Below, piece by piece: positions 52,773 to 61,905 of a stretch of 64,000 nucleotides of DNA. Position 1 is the first letter of the stretch. The number at the start of each line of letters is the position of its first letter. The notes beneath the pieces are model-generated. The model was not told the DNA's origin and did not search any database. It saw only the letters and a list, made by a program, of their open reading frames with translations. Location of the stretch: the NCBI RefSeq assembly GCF_008041935.1, contig NZ_VKAC01000018.1, positions 1-64,000 on the forward strand. Reading direction: 5' to 3'. Source of the stretch: Quadrisphaera setariae. GTDB taxonomy: Bacteria > Actinomycetota > Actinomycetes > Actinomycetales > Quadrisphaeraceae. Both the position numbers and the translations under genes were made by a program.

Positions 52773-53573
52773 GTGACGGACCTCGACGCCCGCCTCGGGA
52801 GCGCGCTGGCCGAGCTGCCGCTCAAGGAGATGGAGGGCGCCCTGCTCGCCGCGGCGCTGCTGCGCGCCGCCGAGCCGCTCGACGCCTCGGGAGCGGTCAG
52901 GAGGGCGGTGGAGCTGGCCGCCTACGCCCACCGCGACGCCACCCGCGCCCGCCGCGGCCCCCTCCCGCGCGACAGCTACATCACCCACCCCCTGCGCGGG
53001 GCGCTGAGGCTGCACCGCTGGGGGGTGCGCGACGTCGACGTGCTGGTGGCGGCGGTGCTGCACGACGTCGTCGAGGACGCCGCCCCGGACCTGCTGGACC
53101 TGGTGGGCCTGCCGGTCCCCGCCGACGACGACGAGGGCGGCGCCGCGCAGGCCGCGGCGAGCGCGCTGCGCGACGTCGTCGCGCCGGCCTTCGGGGCGCG
53201 CGTGGCGGCCGTGGTCGAGGCGGTGAGCAACCCGCCCGGCCCCCGGCCCGAGGACCCCGAGGCGCGCCGGCGCGCCTACCGCGACCACGTGCTGGAGGCC
53301 GTGCGGGGCGACGCGGCCGCGCTGCTGGTCAAGACCAGCGACCTCTACGACAACGCCGGCTCGCTGCACCACCACGCGGGCGAGCACCCCGAGCAGGTGC
53401 GCCGCCTGGCCGCCAAGTACGCGCCCCTGCTGCGCCCCGTGCGCGAGGAGCTCGCCCGGGTGCGTCCGCTGCCCGAGGACGTGCTGGAGGAGCTGCTCAC
53501 CGACCTGCGCGGCATCGAGGAGGGGCTGGAGCAGCTGCTCAGCGCGTCGTCGACGAGCGGTCCTCCTCGGTGA
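52773..53573 (+). CDS. HD-domain phosphohydrolase, SpoT/MESH1-like
   Basis: A 266-residue protein, one HD domain. Residues about 45-75 (ELAAYAHRDATR, DSYITHPLRGALRLHRWG) and VLHDVVEDA supply the metal His residues and the HDxxED motif typical of the (p)ppGpp hydrolase domain of RelA/SpoT. A later VKTSDLYDNAGSL matches the position of the conserved Asp and Asn. There is no synthetase, TGS or ACT domain. It may be a small alarmone hydrolase, or a related nucleotide phosphohydrolase. The GTG start directly follows the MFS stop by 10 bp; its 3' end overlaps the convergent VWA gene by 35 bp. Confidence 0.75.
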   Translation: MTDLDARLGSALAELPLKEMEGALLAAALLRAAEPLDASGAVRRAVELAAYAHRDATRARRGPLPRDSYITHPLRGALRLHRWGVRDVDVLVAAVLHDVVEDAAPDLLDLVGLPVPADDDEGGAAQAAASALRDVVAPAFGARVAAVVEAVSNPPGPRPEDPEARRRAYRDHVLEAVRGDAAALLVKTSDLYDNAGSLHHHAGEHPEQVRRLAAKYAPLLRPVREELARVRPLPEDVLEELLTDLRGIEEGLEQLLSASSTSGPPR

Positions 53574-54192
53574 ACCGCGGTGCGGCTCCGGGCGCACCGG
53601 CCCGCGCGGCGCTGACCCACCGGCTGGCCGCCGCGTAGGCGGCGCGCGTGCCCCGGCCGTCGGCGTCGTAGGTGAGGGAGGCCCCCGCCGGGACGCCGAG
53701 GGCGGAGGCGGTGGCGATGGCGTCCTGGCCGGCGGCCAGGAACACGAACTGCCAGCCGTCGCGCTCCTGCTTGCGGTTCGTGAGCTCCTCCACCCCCTTG
53801 CGGGTCCAGTCGACCGAGGCGTTCTCCAGCCCGTCGGTGACCACCACCACGACGACGCGCTCCGGGCGCTCGCCCACGGGGGTGGTCTCGAGCCGCTCCT
53901 CCAGCAGCACCACGGTGCGTCCCCACGCGTCCAGCAGCGCGGTGCGGCCCCGCGGCGCCAGGGAGTACTCCGGCGCCTCGTCGAGCGGCACCCAGTCGAC
54001 GACGACGTCGAAGGCGTCGTCGAACTGCGTCAGCAGGAGCCGGCCACCGCCCGGCTGCGCGCGCTGCTCGGCGACGAACGCGTTGACGCCGCCCTCGGCG
54101 TCCTCGGCGATGCTGTGCATGCTGCCGCTGCGGTCCACGACCACGGCGAGCGCGACGCTCGTCGTGGCGGTGCCGGTGGGGTCTGCGGTCAT
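53539..54192 (-). CDS. von Willebrand factor A domain protein
   Basis: A 217-residue protein with a VWA domain from residue 12 to about 180. The MIDAS metal site is present: DRSGSM (residues 20-25), Thr in GRTALLDAW and the Asp of [10 protein letters not shown]. No signal peptide or membrane helix is seen, so it is cytoplasmic. The C-terminal 30 residues are low complexity. Partner ATPases often found with VWA proteins (MoxR type) are absent. ATG start preceded by GAGGA. Function unknown. Confidence 0.85.
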   Translation of the reverse strand: MTADPTGTATTSVALAVVVDRSGSMHSIAEDAEGGVNAFVAEQRAQPGGGRLLLTQFDDAFDVVVDWVPLDEAPEYSLAPRGRTALLDAWGRTVVLLEERLETTPVGERPERVVVVVVTDGLENASVDWTRKGVEELTNRKQERDGWQFVFLAAGQDAIATASALGVPAGASLTYDADGRGTRAAYAAASRWVSAARAGAPGAAPRFTEEDRSSTTR

Positions 54193-54220
54193 GGTTCCTC
54201 GGGGTGGGGACGGGGTCGGG

Positions 54221-55609
54221 TCACGAGCGGACCGCGGCGTACCGCGCCAGCGCTTCCTCGCGCTCGGCCTTGTGGTCGACGATGCGCTGAGGGTAGCCGT
54301 GGTCGTAGCCGCCGGCGTAGTCCCACGGGGAGTGCGCGGCCTTCCCGGGCAGGTGGCGCAGCTCGGGCACGTAGCGGCGCACGTAGTCGCCGCTGGGGTC
54401 GAACTTCTCGCCCTGGCTGACGGGGTTGAACACCCGGAAGAAGGGCGCCGCGTCGGTGCCCGAGCCCGCCGTCCACTGCCAGCCGTGGTTGTTGCTCGAC
54501 AGGTCGCCGTCGCGCAGCCAGCGCATGAAGTGCCGTGCGCCGAGCTGCCACTCGAGGTGGAGGTCCTTGACGAGGAAGCTGGCCACCACCATCCGCACCC
54601 GGTTGTGCACCCAGCCCTCGGTGAGCAGCTGCCGCATGCCGGCGTCGACGAAGGGGTAGCCGGTGCGCCCGGCCTGCCACGCCTCCAGGTGCGCCTTCCC
54701 GTCCCCGCGGGCGGGGTCGTCGAAGCGCATGCCCGCCAGCTGCGGCCGGTAGTACTCCCGGGCGGAGTCGGGCCGGTGCCACAGGACGTCGGCGTAGAAC
54801 TCCCGCCAGATGAGCTCGGTGCGGAAGGTCTGCCCGCCCTTCGTCCCGCTGTGCCGGCTCGCGGCGAGGTCTGCGAGCAGCGTGCGCGGGTGCACCTCCC
54901 CGTACTTCAGGTGCGCGGACAGCTGGGAGGTGCCGTCGCGGTCGGGGCGTTCGCGGTCGGTGTCGTAGTCGTCCAGACGGTCCTGGAACGCCTCCCAGCG
55001 GTGCAGCGCGGCTTCCTCGCCGACGTCGGGGAGCCGCAGGTCAGCTCGCGTGAACTCCTCGGGGTCGTCCGGAACTCCTTCGCCGTCGACGCGGCGCACC
55101 CAGCGCAGGTCAGCGGGGGGAGAGGTGGCCGGCTCCGGGTGCCCGTGGGCCGTCCACGCCTTCGAGAACGGGGTGAACACCTGGAAGGGCGTGCCGTCCC
55201 CCTTCACCACCGTGCCCGGGCCGATGGCGTAGGGCGTCCCCGTGCGGACCAGCCCCACGCCGTCGCCGGACAGGGCGGCCTCGACGCGCTCGTCGCGAGC
55301 GCGTCCGTAGGGGCCGGCGTCAGCGGTCACGTGGACGTGCTCGGCGCCCACCTCGCGGGCCACCTGGCGCACGACGTCCTCGGGCTCGCCGGAGCGGACG
55401 ACGAGCGCGCCGTCGGCGCTGGCCGACCACGCCCGCAGCGACCGGAACAGCCACGCGGTGCGGGTGGGGCCCGCCGGGCCCAGGAGGGCCGGGTCGAGCA
55501 CGAACAGCGGCAGGACGCCGGAGCCGCCGGCCTCCTCGGCCGCGGCGAGCAGGGCCGGGTGGTCGCGCAGGCGCAGGTCGCGGCGCAGCCAGAGCACGGT
55601 CGAGGTCAT
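54221..55609 (-). CDS. Deoxyribodipyrimidine photolyase (CPD class I)
   Basis: A 462-residue photolyase/cryptochrome-family enzyme that uses light to reverse UV-induced pyrimidine dimers. The N-terminal Rossmann antenna domain starts [16 protein letters not shown]. The FAD-binding helical domain has [71 protein letters not shown] and [28 protein letters not shown] split in family order, including the DNA-contact Trp. All key motifs are intact. It lies 28 bp before the VWA gene in the same direction. Confidence 0.93.
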   Translation of the reverse strand: MTSTVLWLRRDLRLRDHPALLAAAEEAGGSGVLPLFVLDPALLGPAGPTRTAWLFRSLRAWSASADGALVVRSGEPEDVVRQVAREVGAEHVHVTADAGPYGRARDERVEAALSGDGVGLVRTGTPYAIGPGTVVKGDGTPFQVFTPFSKAWTAHGHPEPATSPPADLRWVRRVDGEGVPDDPEEFTRADLRLPDVGEEAALHRWEAFQDRLDDYDTDRERPDRDGTSQLSAHLKYGEVHPRTLLADLAASRHSGTKGGQTFRTELIWREFYADVLWHRPDSAREYYRPQLAGMRFDDPARGDGKAHLEAWQAGRTGYPFVDAGMRQLLTEGWVHNRVRMVVASFLVKDLHLEWQLGARHFMRWLRDGDLSSNNHGWQWTAGSGTDAAPFFRVFNPVSQGEKFDPSGDYVRRYVPELRHLPGKAAHSPWDYAGGYDHGYPQRIVDHKAEREEALARYAAVRS

Positions 55610-55714
55610 CGCAGCACCACCGGGCGAGCGTGTCAGGCGGGGGTGGCGTCGGCCACCGCAGCGGGGGCGGGCTGGATCAGCGGGGCCGCGCGGTCCAGGA
55701 TCGGAGGCGTGAAG

Positions 55715-57265
55715 GTGCACCAGGTCCGAGCCCACCGCAGCGACGAGAACCTGCCCCGCGAGGAGCAGCTGGCCTGGAAGCTGGCCCAGCTCGCCGCGGA
55801 CACCACCGCGTTCGCGGACGTGGACGACATCGACTCGGCTGTCGTCGACATGGTCGTCAACCGCGTCATCGACGACGCGGCCGTCGCCACGGCGTCGCTG
55901 GGCCGCGCGCCCGTCGTCGCCGCCCGCGCGCAGGCGATGGCCCACCCGGCGTCCGGCGCCGCGCCCAGCCAGGGCACGGGCTCCACGGTCCACGGCGCGC
56001 CCGGTCGCTACGGCCCGGAGTGGGCGGCGTGGGCCAACGGCGTGGCGGTGCGCGAGCTCGACTTCCACGACACCTTCCTCGCCGCCGACTACTCCCACCC
56101 CGGTGACAACATCCCGCCCGTCGTCGCCGTCGCCCAGCACGTGGCGGCCAGCCGGGGCCCCCACGGCGGCGCCACCGGCGCCGACGTGGTGCGGGCCCTG
56201 GTCACCGCATACGAGGTGCAGATCGACCTCGTGCGCGGCATCTGCCTGCACGAGCACAAGATCGACCACGTCGCCCACCTCGGTCCCTCGGCCGCCGCGG
56301 GCCTGGGCACGCTGCTGCGGCTGCCCACCGAGCAGGTCTTCCACGCCATCGGCCAGGCGCTGCACACCACCACCGCCACGCGGCAGTCGCGCAAGGGCGA
56401 GATCAGCACGTGGAAGGCGCACGCGCCGGCCTTCGCCGGCAAGGCCGCCGTGGAGGCCGTCGACCGGGCGATGCGCGGGCAGACCAGCCCCACGCCCATC
56501 TACGAGGGCCAGGACGGCGTCATCGCGCGCCTGCTCTCCGGGTTCGGCCACGTCTACGAGGTGCCGCTGCCCGAGGCCGGGGAGCAGCGGCGGGGGATCC
56601 TCGACAGCTACACCAAGGAGCACTCCGCGGAGTACCAGGCGCAGGCGTGGATCGACCTGGCCCGCCGCCTCGGCGAGCAGCAGCCGGCGCTGCGCGACCC
56701 GTCACAGGTGCGCTCGATCGTGCTGCACACGAGCCACCACACCCACCACGTCATCGGGTCCGGCGCGAACGACCCCCAGAAGTACGACCCGACGGCCTCG
56801 CGGGAGACCCTCGACCACTCCATCCCGTACATCGTGGCGGTGGCCCTGCAGGACGGCGGCTGGCACCACGAGCGCAGCTACACCCCCGAGCGCGCCGGCC
56901 GCCCGGACACGGTCGCCCTGTGGCAGAAGACCACCACGGTGGAGGACCCGGAGTGGACCCGCCGCTACCACGACCCGGACCCCATGAAGAGGGCGTTCGG
57001 GGGCCGCCTGGAGGCCGAGCTGGCCGACGGCAGCCGGGTGGTGGAGGAGATCGCCGTCGCCGACGCCCACCCCGCCGGCGCGCGGCCGTTCGCCCGCGCC
57101 GACTACGTGGCCAAGTTCAGGACGCTCGCCGAGGGCGTGCTCGACGACGACGAGGTGGAGCGCTTCCTCGACGTCGCCCAGCGCCTGCCCGAGCTCGAGC
57201 CCGGCGAGCTGTCGCAGCTCACGGTGCGGGCTCGCGTCTCCACGCCGGCGGGAGGGCTGTTCTGA
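55715..57265 (+). CDS. prpD: 2-methylcitrate dehydratase (MmgE/PrpD family)
   Basis: A 516-residue PrpD-type dehydratase that converts 2-methylcitrate to methylaconitate in propionate catabolism. Family blocks include [20 protein letters not shown], the AYEVQIDL segment, [21 protein letters not shown], and the C-terminal [14 protein letters not shown]. The GTG used has GGAGG seven nt upstream; another GTG two codons earlier is less well placed. It begins the prpDBC operon: TGATG overlap with prpB, then GTGA overlap with prpC. No PrpR-type regulator is adjacent. Confidence 0.92.
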   Translation: MHQVRAHRSDENLPREEQLAWKLAQLAADTTAFADVDDIDSAVVDMVVNRVIDDAAVATASLGRAPVVAARAQAMAHPASGAAPSQGTGSTVHGAPGRYGPEWAAWANGVAVRELDFHDTFLAADYSHPGDNIPPVVAVAQHVAASRGPHGGATGADVVRALVTAYEVQIDLVRGICLHEHKIDHVAHLGPSAAAGLGTLLRLPTEQVFHAIGQALHTTTATRQSRKGEISTWKAHAPAFAGKAAVEAVDRAMRGQTSPTPIYEGQDGVIARLLSGFGHVYEVPLPEAGEQRRGILDSYTKEHSAEYQAQAWIDLARRLGEQQPALRDPSQVRSIVLHTSHHTHHVIGSGANDPQKYDPTASRETLDHSIPYIVAVALQDGGWHHERSYTPERAGRPDTVALWQKTTTVEDPEWTRRYHDPDPMKRAFGGRLEAELADGSRVVEEIAVADAHPAGARPFARADYVAKFRTLAEGVLDDDEVERFLDVAQRLPELEPGELSQLTVRARVSTPAGGLF

Positions 57266-58185
57266 TGCTCCACGCCGCGAAGACCGCGTCGCAGAAGCGC
57301 CAGGCCCTGCGGAGCGCGTTGGCGTCCGGGGACCTGCAGCGGTTCGTCGGGGCGTTCACGCCGCTGTCGACCTCCCTCGTGGCGGGCGGGGGCTTCGAGG
57401 GCGTCTACGTCTCCGGGGCCGTCGTGTCCGCCGAGCTGGGCCTGCCCGACATCGGCCTCACCACGCTCACCGAGGTGGCCCAGCGCGCCGCCCAGGTGGC
57501 CCGCACCACCGACCTGCCGGTGCTCGTCGACGCCGACACCGGCTTCGGGGAGCCCATGAACGTCGCCCGCACGGTGCAGGTGATGGAGGACGCCGGGGTC
57601 GCCGGGCTGCACCTGGAGGACCAGGTCAACCCCAAGCGCTGCGGGCACCTGGACGGCAAGCAGGTGGTGGACACCGCCACCGCCGCCCAGCGCATCGCCG
57701 CCGCCGTGCGCGCCCGGCGCGACCCGGACCTGCTGGTCATGGCGCGCAGCGACGCCCGCGCCGTGGAGGGCCTGGACGCCGCCGTCGAGCGGCTCAAGGC
57801 CTACGTGGACGCCGGCGCCGACGCCGTCTTCCCCGAGGCGATGCTGACCCTGGCCGACTACGAGCGCGTGGTCGCCGCGGTGGACGTGCCCGTCCTGGCC
57901 AACCTCACCGAGTTCGGCAAGGCGCCGCTGTTCACGCACGCCCAGCTGGCCGAGGTCGGCGTGCGGATCGCGCTGCACCCCGTCAGCCTGCTGCGGACGG
58001 CGATGGGTGCCGTCGAGCGCGCGCTGGACGCGCTCGCGACCACCGGGACCCTCGAGGGGGAGGTGCCGTCGATGCTGACGCGCGCGCGGCTGTACGAGCT
58101 CATCGACTACGCCGGCTACTCGGACTTCGACGCCGACGTGTTCACCTTCGAGGTGCCGGACGGGACGAGGGGCGTGCAGGCGTGA
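57265..58185 (+). CDS. prpB: Methylisocitrate lyase
   Basis: A 306-residue enzyme of the isocitrate lyase/PEP mutase superfamily, cleaving 2-methylisocitrate to succinate and pyruvate. Seen: GVYVSGAVVSAELGLPDIGL near residue 45, VDADTGFGEPMNVARTV with metal-binding Asp residues, the catalytic loop NPKRCGHLDGK with Cys126, and MARSDARAVEG. Start ATG overlaps the prpD stop, with GGAGGG upstream. Length and motifs are normal for PrpB. Confidence 0.95.
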   Translation: MLHAAKTASQKRQALRSALASGDLQRFVGAFTPLSTSLVAGGGFEGVYVSGAVVSAELGLPDIGLTTLTEVAQRAAQVARTTDLPVLVDADTGFGEPMNVARTVQVMEDAGVAGLHLEDQVNPKRCGHLDGKQVVDTATAAQRIAAAVRARRDPDLLVMARSDARAVEGLDAAVERLKAYVDAGADAVFPEAMLTLADYERVVAAVDVPVLANLTEFGKAPLFTHAQLAEVGVRIALHPVSLLRTAMGAVERALDALATTGTLEGEVPSMLTRARLYELIDYAGYSDFDADVFTFEVPDGTRGVQA

Positions 58186-59315
58186 GCGAGCAGGAGATCA
58201 AGCGGGGACTGGCCGGCGTCGTCGTCGACACCACCGAGGTGTCCTCGGTGACGGCACCCGCCACCGGACCGTCGGAGCTGCTCTACCGCGGCTACCCCGT
58301 CCAGGACCTCGCCGCGCGCTGCACGGTCGAGGAGGTGGCGCACCTGCTCTGGTACGGCGAGCTGCCCACCACGGACCAGCTGGTGGCCTTCGAGCGCGCC
58401 GAGCGGGCGCAGCGGGCGCTGCCCGACGCCGTCGTCGCCGTCCTCGACGCCCTCCCGGCGGACGCGCACCCGATGGACCTCGTGCGCACCGCCGTCAGCG
58501 CCATCGGCTCCACCTGGCCGACGCTCGCGCCGGCGGAGCGCACCCGCGAGGACGACCTCGCCCGCGCCCTGCAGCTGTTCGCGCAGCTGCCCGCGGTGGT
58601 CGCCAGGGTCCAGCGGCGCCGGCGCGGCCTGGAGCCGCTGCCGCTGCGCACCGACCTCGGCTGGAGCGCGGCGTTCCTCGCCGCGACCTTCGGGGAGGAG
58701 GCGGCGCCGGAGGTCGTGCGCGCCTTCGAGGTGTCGATGGTGCTGTACGCCGAGCACTCCTTCAACGCCTCCACGTTCACCGCGAGGGTGGTGACCTCGA
58801 CGCTCGCCGACTACCACTCCGCCATCACCGCGGCCGTCGGCGCGCTCAAGGGCCCCCTGCACGGCGGCGCCAACGAGGCCGTCATGGGCGTGCTCGCCGA
58901 GGTCGGCACCGCCGACCGGGCCGCCGAGTGGGTCGCGCAGGCGCGGGCCGAGAAGCGCAAGGTCATGGGCTTCGGCCACCGCGTCTACAAGACCGGCGAC
59001 TCGCGCGTGCCCACGATGAAGGCCGCGCTCGACGTGATGGTCGAGCGGGAGGGCCGCCGCGACCTCGCCGAGCTGTACGACGCGATCGAGCGGGCGATGA
59101 CCGACGCCACCGGCATCCGCCCGAACCTCGACTACCCCAGCGGACCCGCGTACGCGCTCATGGGCTTCGACACCGAGGTGTTCACGCCGCTGTTCGTCAT
59201 GGCCCGCGTGCTCGGCTGGACCGCGCACGTGCGCGAGCAGGTGGAGGCGAACGCGCTGATCCGGCCCCTGTCGCGGTACACCGGCCCCGAACGGCGCTCG
59301 ATCACCGGCAACTAG
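58182..59315 (+). CDS. prpC: 2-methylcitrate synthase / citrate synthase
   Basis: A 377-residue citrate-synthase-family enzyme that condenses propionyl-CoA with oxaloacetate. Catalytic residues are visible: His192 (AEHSFNAST), His266 (GFGHRVYK) and Asp317 (NLDYPSG). Operon position after prpD and prpB supports methylcitrate synthase activity, though such enzymes often accept acetyl-CoA too. The GTG overlaps the prpB stop. The dtxR-like gene follows after 36 bp. Confidence 0.92.
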   Translation: MSEQEIKRGLAGVVVDTTEVSSVTAPATGPSELLYRGYPVQDLAARCTVEEVAHLLWYGELPTTDQLVAFERAERAQRALPDAVVAVLDALPADAHPMDLVRTAVSAIGSTWPTLAPAERTREDDLARALQLFAQLPAVVARVQRRRRGLEPLPLRTDLGWSAAFLAATFGEEAAPEVVRAFEVSMVLYAEHSFNASTFTARVVTSTLADYHSAITAAVGALKGPLHGGANEAVMGVLAEVGTADRAAEWVAQARAEKRKVMGFGHRVYKTGDSRVPTMKAALDVMVEREGRRDLAELYDAIERAMTDATGIRPNLDYPSGPAYALMGFDTEVFTPLFVMARVLGWTAHVREQVEANALIRPLSRYTGPERRSITGN

Positions 59316-59351
59316 GCTGGTCGCAGGACCGGCACGGAAGGGGTGGGCGGC

Positions 59352-60032
59352 GTGAGCGACCTCATCGACACCACCGAGATGTACCTCAAGACCATCTTCG
59401 AGCTGGAGGAGGAGGGCACCGTCCCGCTGCGCGCGCGGATCGCCCAGCGCCTCCAGCAGAGCGGCCCCACCGTCTCCCAGACGGTGGCCCGGATGGAGCG
59501 CGACGGGCTCGTGGTGGTCAGCGGTGACCGGCACCTGGAGTTCACCGCGCTGGGCCGTGAGCGCGCCACGCAGGTGATGCGCAAGCACCGCCTGGCCGAG
59601 CGCCTGCTCATCGACGTCATCGGCCTGGAGTGGGAGTACGTCCACGACGAGGCCTGCCGCTGGGAGCACGTCATGAGCGAGCGCGTCGAGCGCCGCCTGC
59701 TCGACCTGCTGCACGCCCCGCAGGAGGACCCGTACGGCAACCCCATCCCCGGTCTCGCCGAGATCGGCGGGGTGGACGTGCCGGACAGCCTCGAGGGGCT
59801 GCAGACGCTGGTCTCCGGCGCCAGCGCCGCGGCGTCGGAGGTGCAGGTGCGCCGGGTGGGCGAGCCCGCCCAGGCCGACACCGGCGCCATGCACCGCCTG
59901 TCGGCCCTGGGCCTGCGCCCGGGCAGCACCGTGCGCGTGCAGCGCGTGCCCGGCGGCGTGCTCGTCGGCGACCCTGGAGAGGTGCTCCCCGACGACGTGG
60001 CCGTGCACGTCTTCGTGACCGCCGCCAGCTGA
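59352..60032 (+). CDS. ideR: Iron-dependent repressor of the DtxR/IdeR family
   Basis: A 226-residue metal-dependent repressor. From this GTG the metal residues fall at the same numbers as in diphtheria DtxR: Met10, Cys102, Glu105 and His106 (primary site), and His79, Glu83, His98 (ancillary site). The winged helix (ARIAQRLQQSGPTVSQTVARM), dimerisation domain and the SH3-like C-terminal domain with GEPAQAD are complete. It should repress siderophore and iron-uptake genes when Fe2+ is sufficient. An in-frame GTG three codons earlier is less likely. TAGGCT overlapping the prpC stop may be its own -10 box. A 12-bp hairpin follows. Confidence 0.92.
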   Translation: MSDLIDTTEMYLKTIFELEEEGTVPLRARIAQRLQQSGPTVSQTVARMERDGLVVVSGDRHLEFTALGRERATQVMRKHRLAERLLIDVIGLEWEYVHDEACRWEHVMSERVERRLLDLLHAPQEDPYGNPIPGLAEIGGVDVPDSLEGLQTLVSGASAAASEVQVRRVGEPAQADTGAMHRLSALGLRPGSTVRVQRVPGGVLVGDPGEVLPDDVAVHVFVTAAS

Positions 60033-60058
60033 CCGCTGCCCGCTCCGGCGGGCCGCGT

Positions 60059-60086
60059 CGCCCCCGTGCCTGTTGGCACGGGGGCG
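60059..60086 (+). terminator. Terminator after the DtxR/IdeR gene
   Basis: A perfect 12-bp stem CGCCCCCGTGCC / GGCACGGGGGCG with loop TGTT, 26 bp after the stop. Confidence 0.85.
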
Positions 60087-60171
60087 CCCTGTGCCGTGTC
60101 AGGACGGGGGTGGAGCGCCCCAGTGGCGTCGAACCGCTCGACCGGGACGACGACGGACCTGCGCTCCGCAG

Positions 60172-60187
60172 TGTGACCCAGGTCACG
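60172..60187 (+). promoter_or_regulatory. CRP-type binding site
   Basis: TGTGACCCAGGTCACG matches TGTGA-N6-TCACA in nine of ten defined positions. It lies about 65 bp upstream of the predicted start point of the NlpC/P60 transcript, a typical activator position. The region 60087-60171 holds nothing else recognisable. Confidence 0.65.
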
Positions 60188-60232
60188 TTTGGACACGATC
60201 TCGAGTTCCCACGACGCAGAGTCACGCGTCAC

Positions 60233-60238
60233 TACTGT
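60233..60238 (+). promoter_or_regulatory. Candidate -10 of the riboswitch-NlpC/P60 transcript
   Basis: TACTGT fits the TANNNT -10 pattern, identical to the -10 of the ABC sugar operon. The -35 area (around CACGAC) is weak, in keeping with an activator-dependent promoter. Confidence 0.45.
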
Positions 60239-60270
60239 CAGTCCTGCCTCGAGAGACACCTCACGAGGTC

Positions 60271-60470
60271 CGCACCGGGCGCTGAGCCCTGCCACCGGGC
60301 GCGGTCAGGCGGACACCGCTGGCAGGGGCGGGGGACCCACGTTCCACGGGGCTCCCGGGCGGAGCTCCTCGGGGTGCAGCGCGCACCCGGCCCGGTGACC
60401 CCGGGCGGTGCGCGCCGGGCGACGACCTCTCGCCCGAACCCGACAGCTCACCCCGCAGGCGACGGAGAGG
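60271..60470 (+). ncRNA. ydaO/yuaA-type c-di-AMP riboswitch
   Basis: The leader of the NlpC/P60 gene carries the conserved ydaO blocks: a 5' part with GCGCTGAGCCCTGCC and GGCAGGGGCGGGGGACCCA (60321-60339), and the characteristic 3' part CCGAACCCGACAGCTCACCC (60434-60453) followed by CGCAGGC and GGAGAGG. Ydao riboswitches bind c-di-AMP and in actinobacteria sit before cell-wall hydrolase and rpf genes, usually turning expression off when c-di-AMP is high. The 5' boundary is approximate. The ribosome site lies directly after the 3' block. Confidence 0.85.
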
Positions 60471-60474
60471 CCGA

Positions 60475-61359
60475 GTGGTCGAGATGTCCGCGAGCAGCCG
60501 GACCGCAGCGCGTCACCGCCGTCCCGTGCGCACCCGCACGCCGCTCACCGTCATCGGCGACGCGGTCGCCACCAACGCGACCACCGTCGGTCGTCGCTCC
60601 GCCGTCATCGCCGTCAGCGGCGGCCTCCTCGTCACCATGGGCATGCCGGCCATCGCCGCGCCCGGCGACACCGCCCCTGACGCATCGCCCGCCACCCAGA
60701 GCGCCGGCGCCGTCGCCGGCTCCTCCGCGGTGAAGGCCTCCTCCACGGCCCAGGTGAGCTTCGCGCTGACCTCCCTCACCACCGTCGACGCCGGCCAGTT
60801 CCAGCACGACGCGCAGGTCACCGCCGGTGAGCGCGCCGCCGTCGCCGAGCGCGCCTCCCGCGCCGCGGACAGGTTCCAGGCCGCCAAGGAGGCCCGCGAC
60901 GCCAGCCGCGTGGCCAGCACCGACTCCAGCTCCGACGACCCCAACGTCGACTCCGGGCCCCCGGAGCCCACCGACGACGGCTCGGCGGCCCCCGCTCCGA
61001 CCGCGAACGCCGGCGGGGCGTCGGTCATCGACATCGCCAAGCGCTACACGGGCATCAAGTACCGCTTCGGCGGCACCACGCCCGCCGGCTTCGACTGCTC
61101 GGGCTTCGTCCGCTACGTCTACGCCCAGGTGGGCAAGGAGCTGCCCCGCACCGCGGCGCAGCAGGCGAGCTCCGGCACCCGCGTGTCCGCGTCCGACGCC
61201 AAGCCCGGCGACATCGTCTCCTTCACCGGCAAGGGCGGCGTCTACCACAACGGGATCTACCTGGGCGGCGGCAAGATGATCGACTCGCCGCGCACCGGCA
61301 AGACCATCGACGTGCACGACATCTGGTCCTCGTCGATCGTCTTCACCCGCGTCGCCTGA
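60475..61359 (+). CDS. NlpC/P60-family cell-wall hydrolase
   Basis: A 294-residue exported peptidoglycan hydrolase. The N-terminus has basic residues, then a hydrophobic signal segment (AVIAVSGGLLVTMGMPAIAA, around 44-63) with an AXA-like cleavage site. A Ser/Ala/Glu-rich, partly helical linker leads to the NlpC/P60 domain (about 185-294) with catalytic Cys208 (FDCSGFVRYVY) and His258 (VYHNGIYLGGG). It would cut peptide stems of peptidoglycan. The GTG has GGAGAGG four nt upstream; the ATG three codons later is possible. CRP and c-di-AMP control are indicated by the leader. Confidence 0.92.
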   Translation: MVEMSASSRTAARHRRPVRTRTPLTVIGDAVATNATTVGRRSAVIAVSGGLLVTMGMPAIAAPGDTAPDASPATQSAGAVAGSSAVKASSTAQVSFALTSLTTVDAGQFQHDAQVTAGERAAVAERASRAADRFQAAKEARDASRVASTDSSSDDPNVDSGPPEPTDDGSAAPAPTANAGGASVIDIAKRYTGIKYRFGGTTPAGFDCSGFVRYVYAQVGKELPRTAAQQASSGTRVSASDAKPGDIVSFTGKGGVYHNGIYLGGGKMIDSPRTGKTIDVHDIWSSSIVFTRVA

Positions 61360-61740
61360 CCCGTCCGTCGCCCCACCCGCCCGTCGCGGTCCGGCCGTGA
61401 CCGGGCCGTGACGAGAACAACGGGTGAAGCGCGGGCTGGCACGACCCGGCGCGACGTACAGTTCCCCCGTGGTACCGCCACATCCGCTGGGCGGGGCGCT
61501 CGCAGGGCTGAGCGTCCCGGGCGCTCCTGCGCGGAGCGGCGCGGAGCGCGCGCCGGCCGGCCGGCCCGCCAGCGGCCCGGGGTGCGGTCTCGCCTGCAGG
61601 CAGCGCATCCACCATCCCAGCCAGCACCACCACAGCAGGCCGCTGCCCGAGCTGAGTGCCAGCAGCAGCGCCAGGTGCAGTGCCGCGCGCAGCAGCGCGC
61701 GCCGCGCCAGCAGCCCGGCCAGCCGCTCCGCCCTGACAAC
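61360..61740. other. Region without a confident gene
   Basis: No recognised product is seen on either strand. The minus strand holds an unbroken frame with one hydrophobic, Trp-rich stretch (LHLALLLALSSGSGLLWWCW, around 61610-61670) that could be a small membrane protein, but no clear start or ribosome site supports it. The plus-strand frames are Arg/Ala/Pro-rich shadows. Confidence 0.4.
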
Positions 61741-61774
61741 GACAGGCGCCGTCCCTCGCGGGACGGCGCCTGTC
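61741..61774. terminator. Hairpin terminator upstream of the HNH gene
   Basis: A perfect 15-bp stem GACAGGCGCCGTCCC / GGGACGGCGCCTGTC with loop TCGC. It probably ends transcription from the NlpC/P60 side, or an unseen transcript in the preceding gap. Confidence 0.8.
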
Positions 61775-61905
61775 GCCGTTCCAGGGCCTCCCCGTCGCCC
61801 CGGCGCGGAGCCGTTCCGATGACGCGCCGGCGCGCTCCCGACCTCCCCGACCTGCACGACCCGCACGACGAGGCCGCTGACGAACCACGACGAGGGGGTG
61901 GCACC

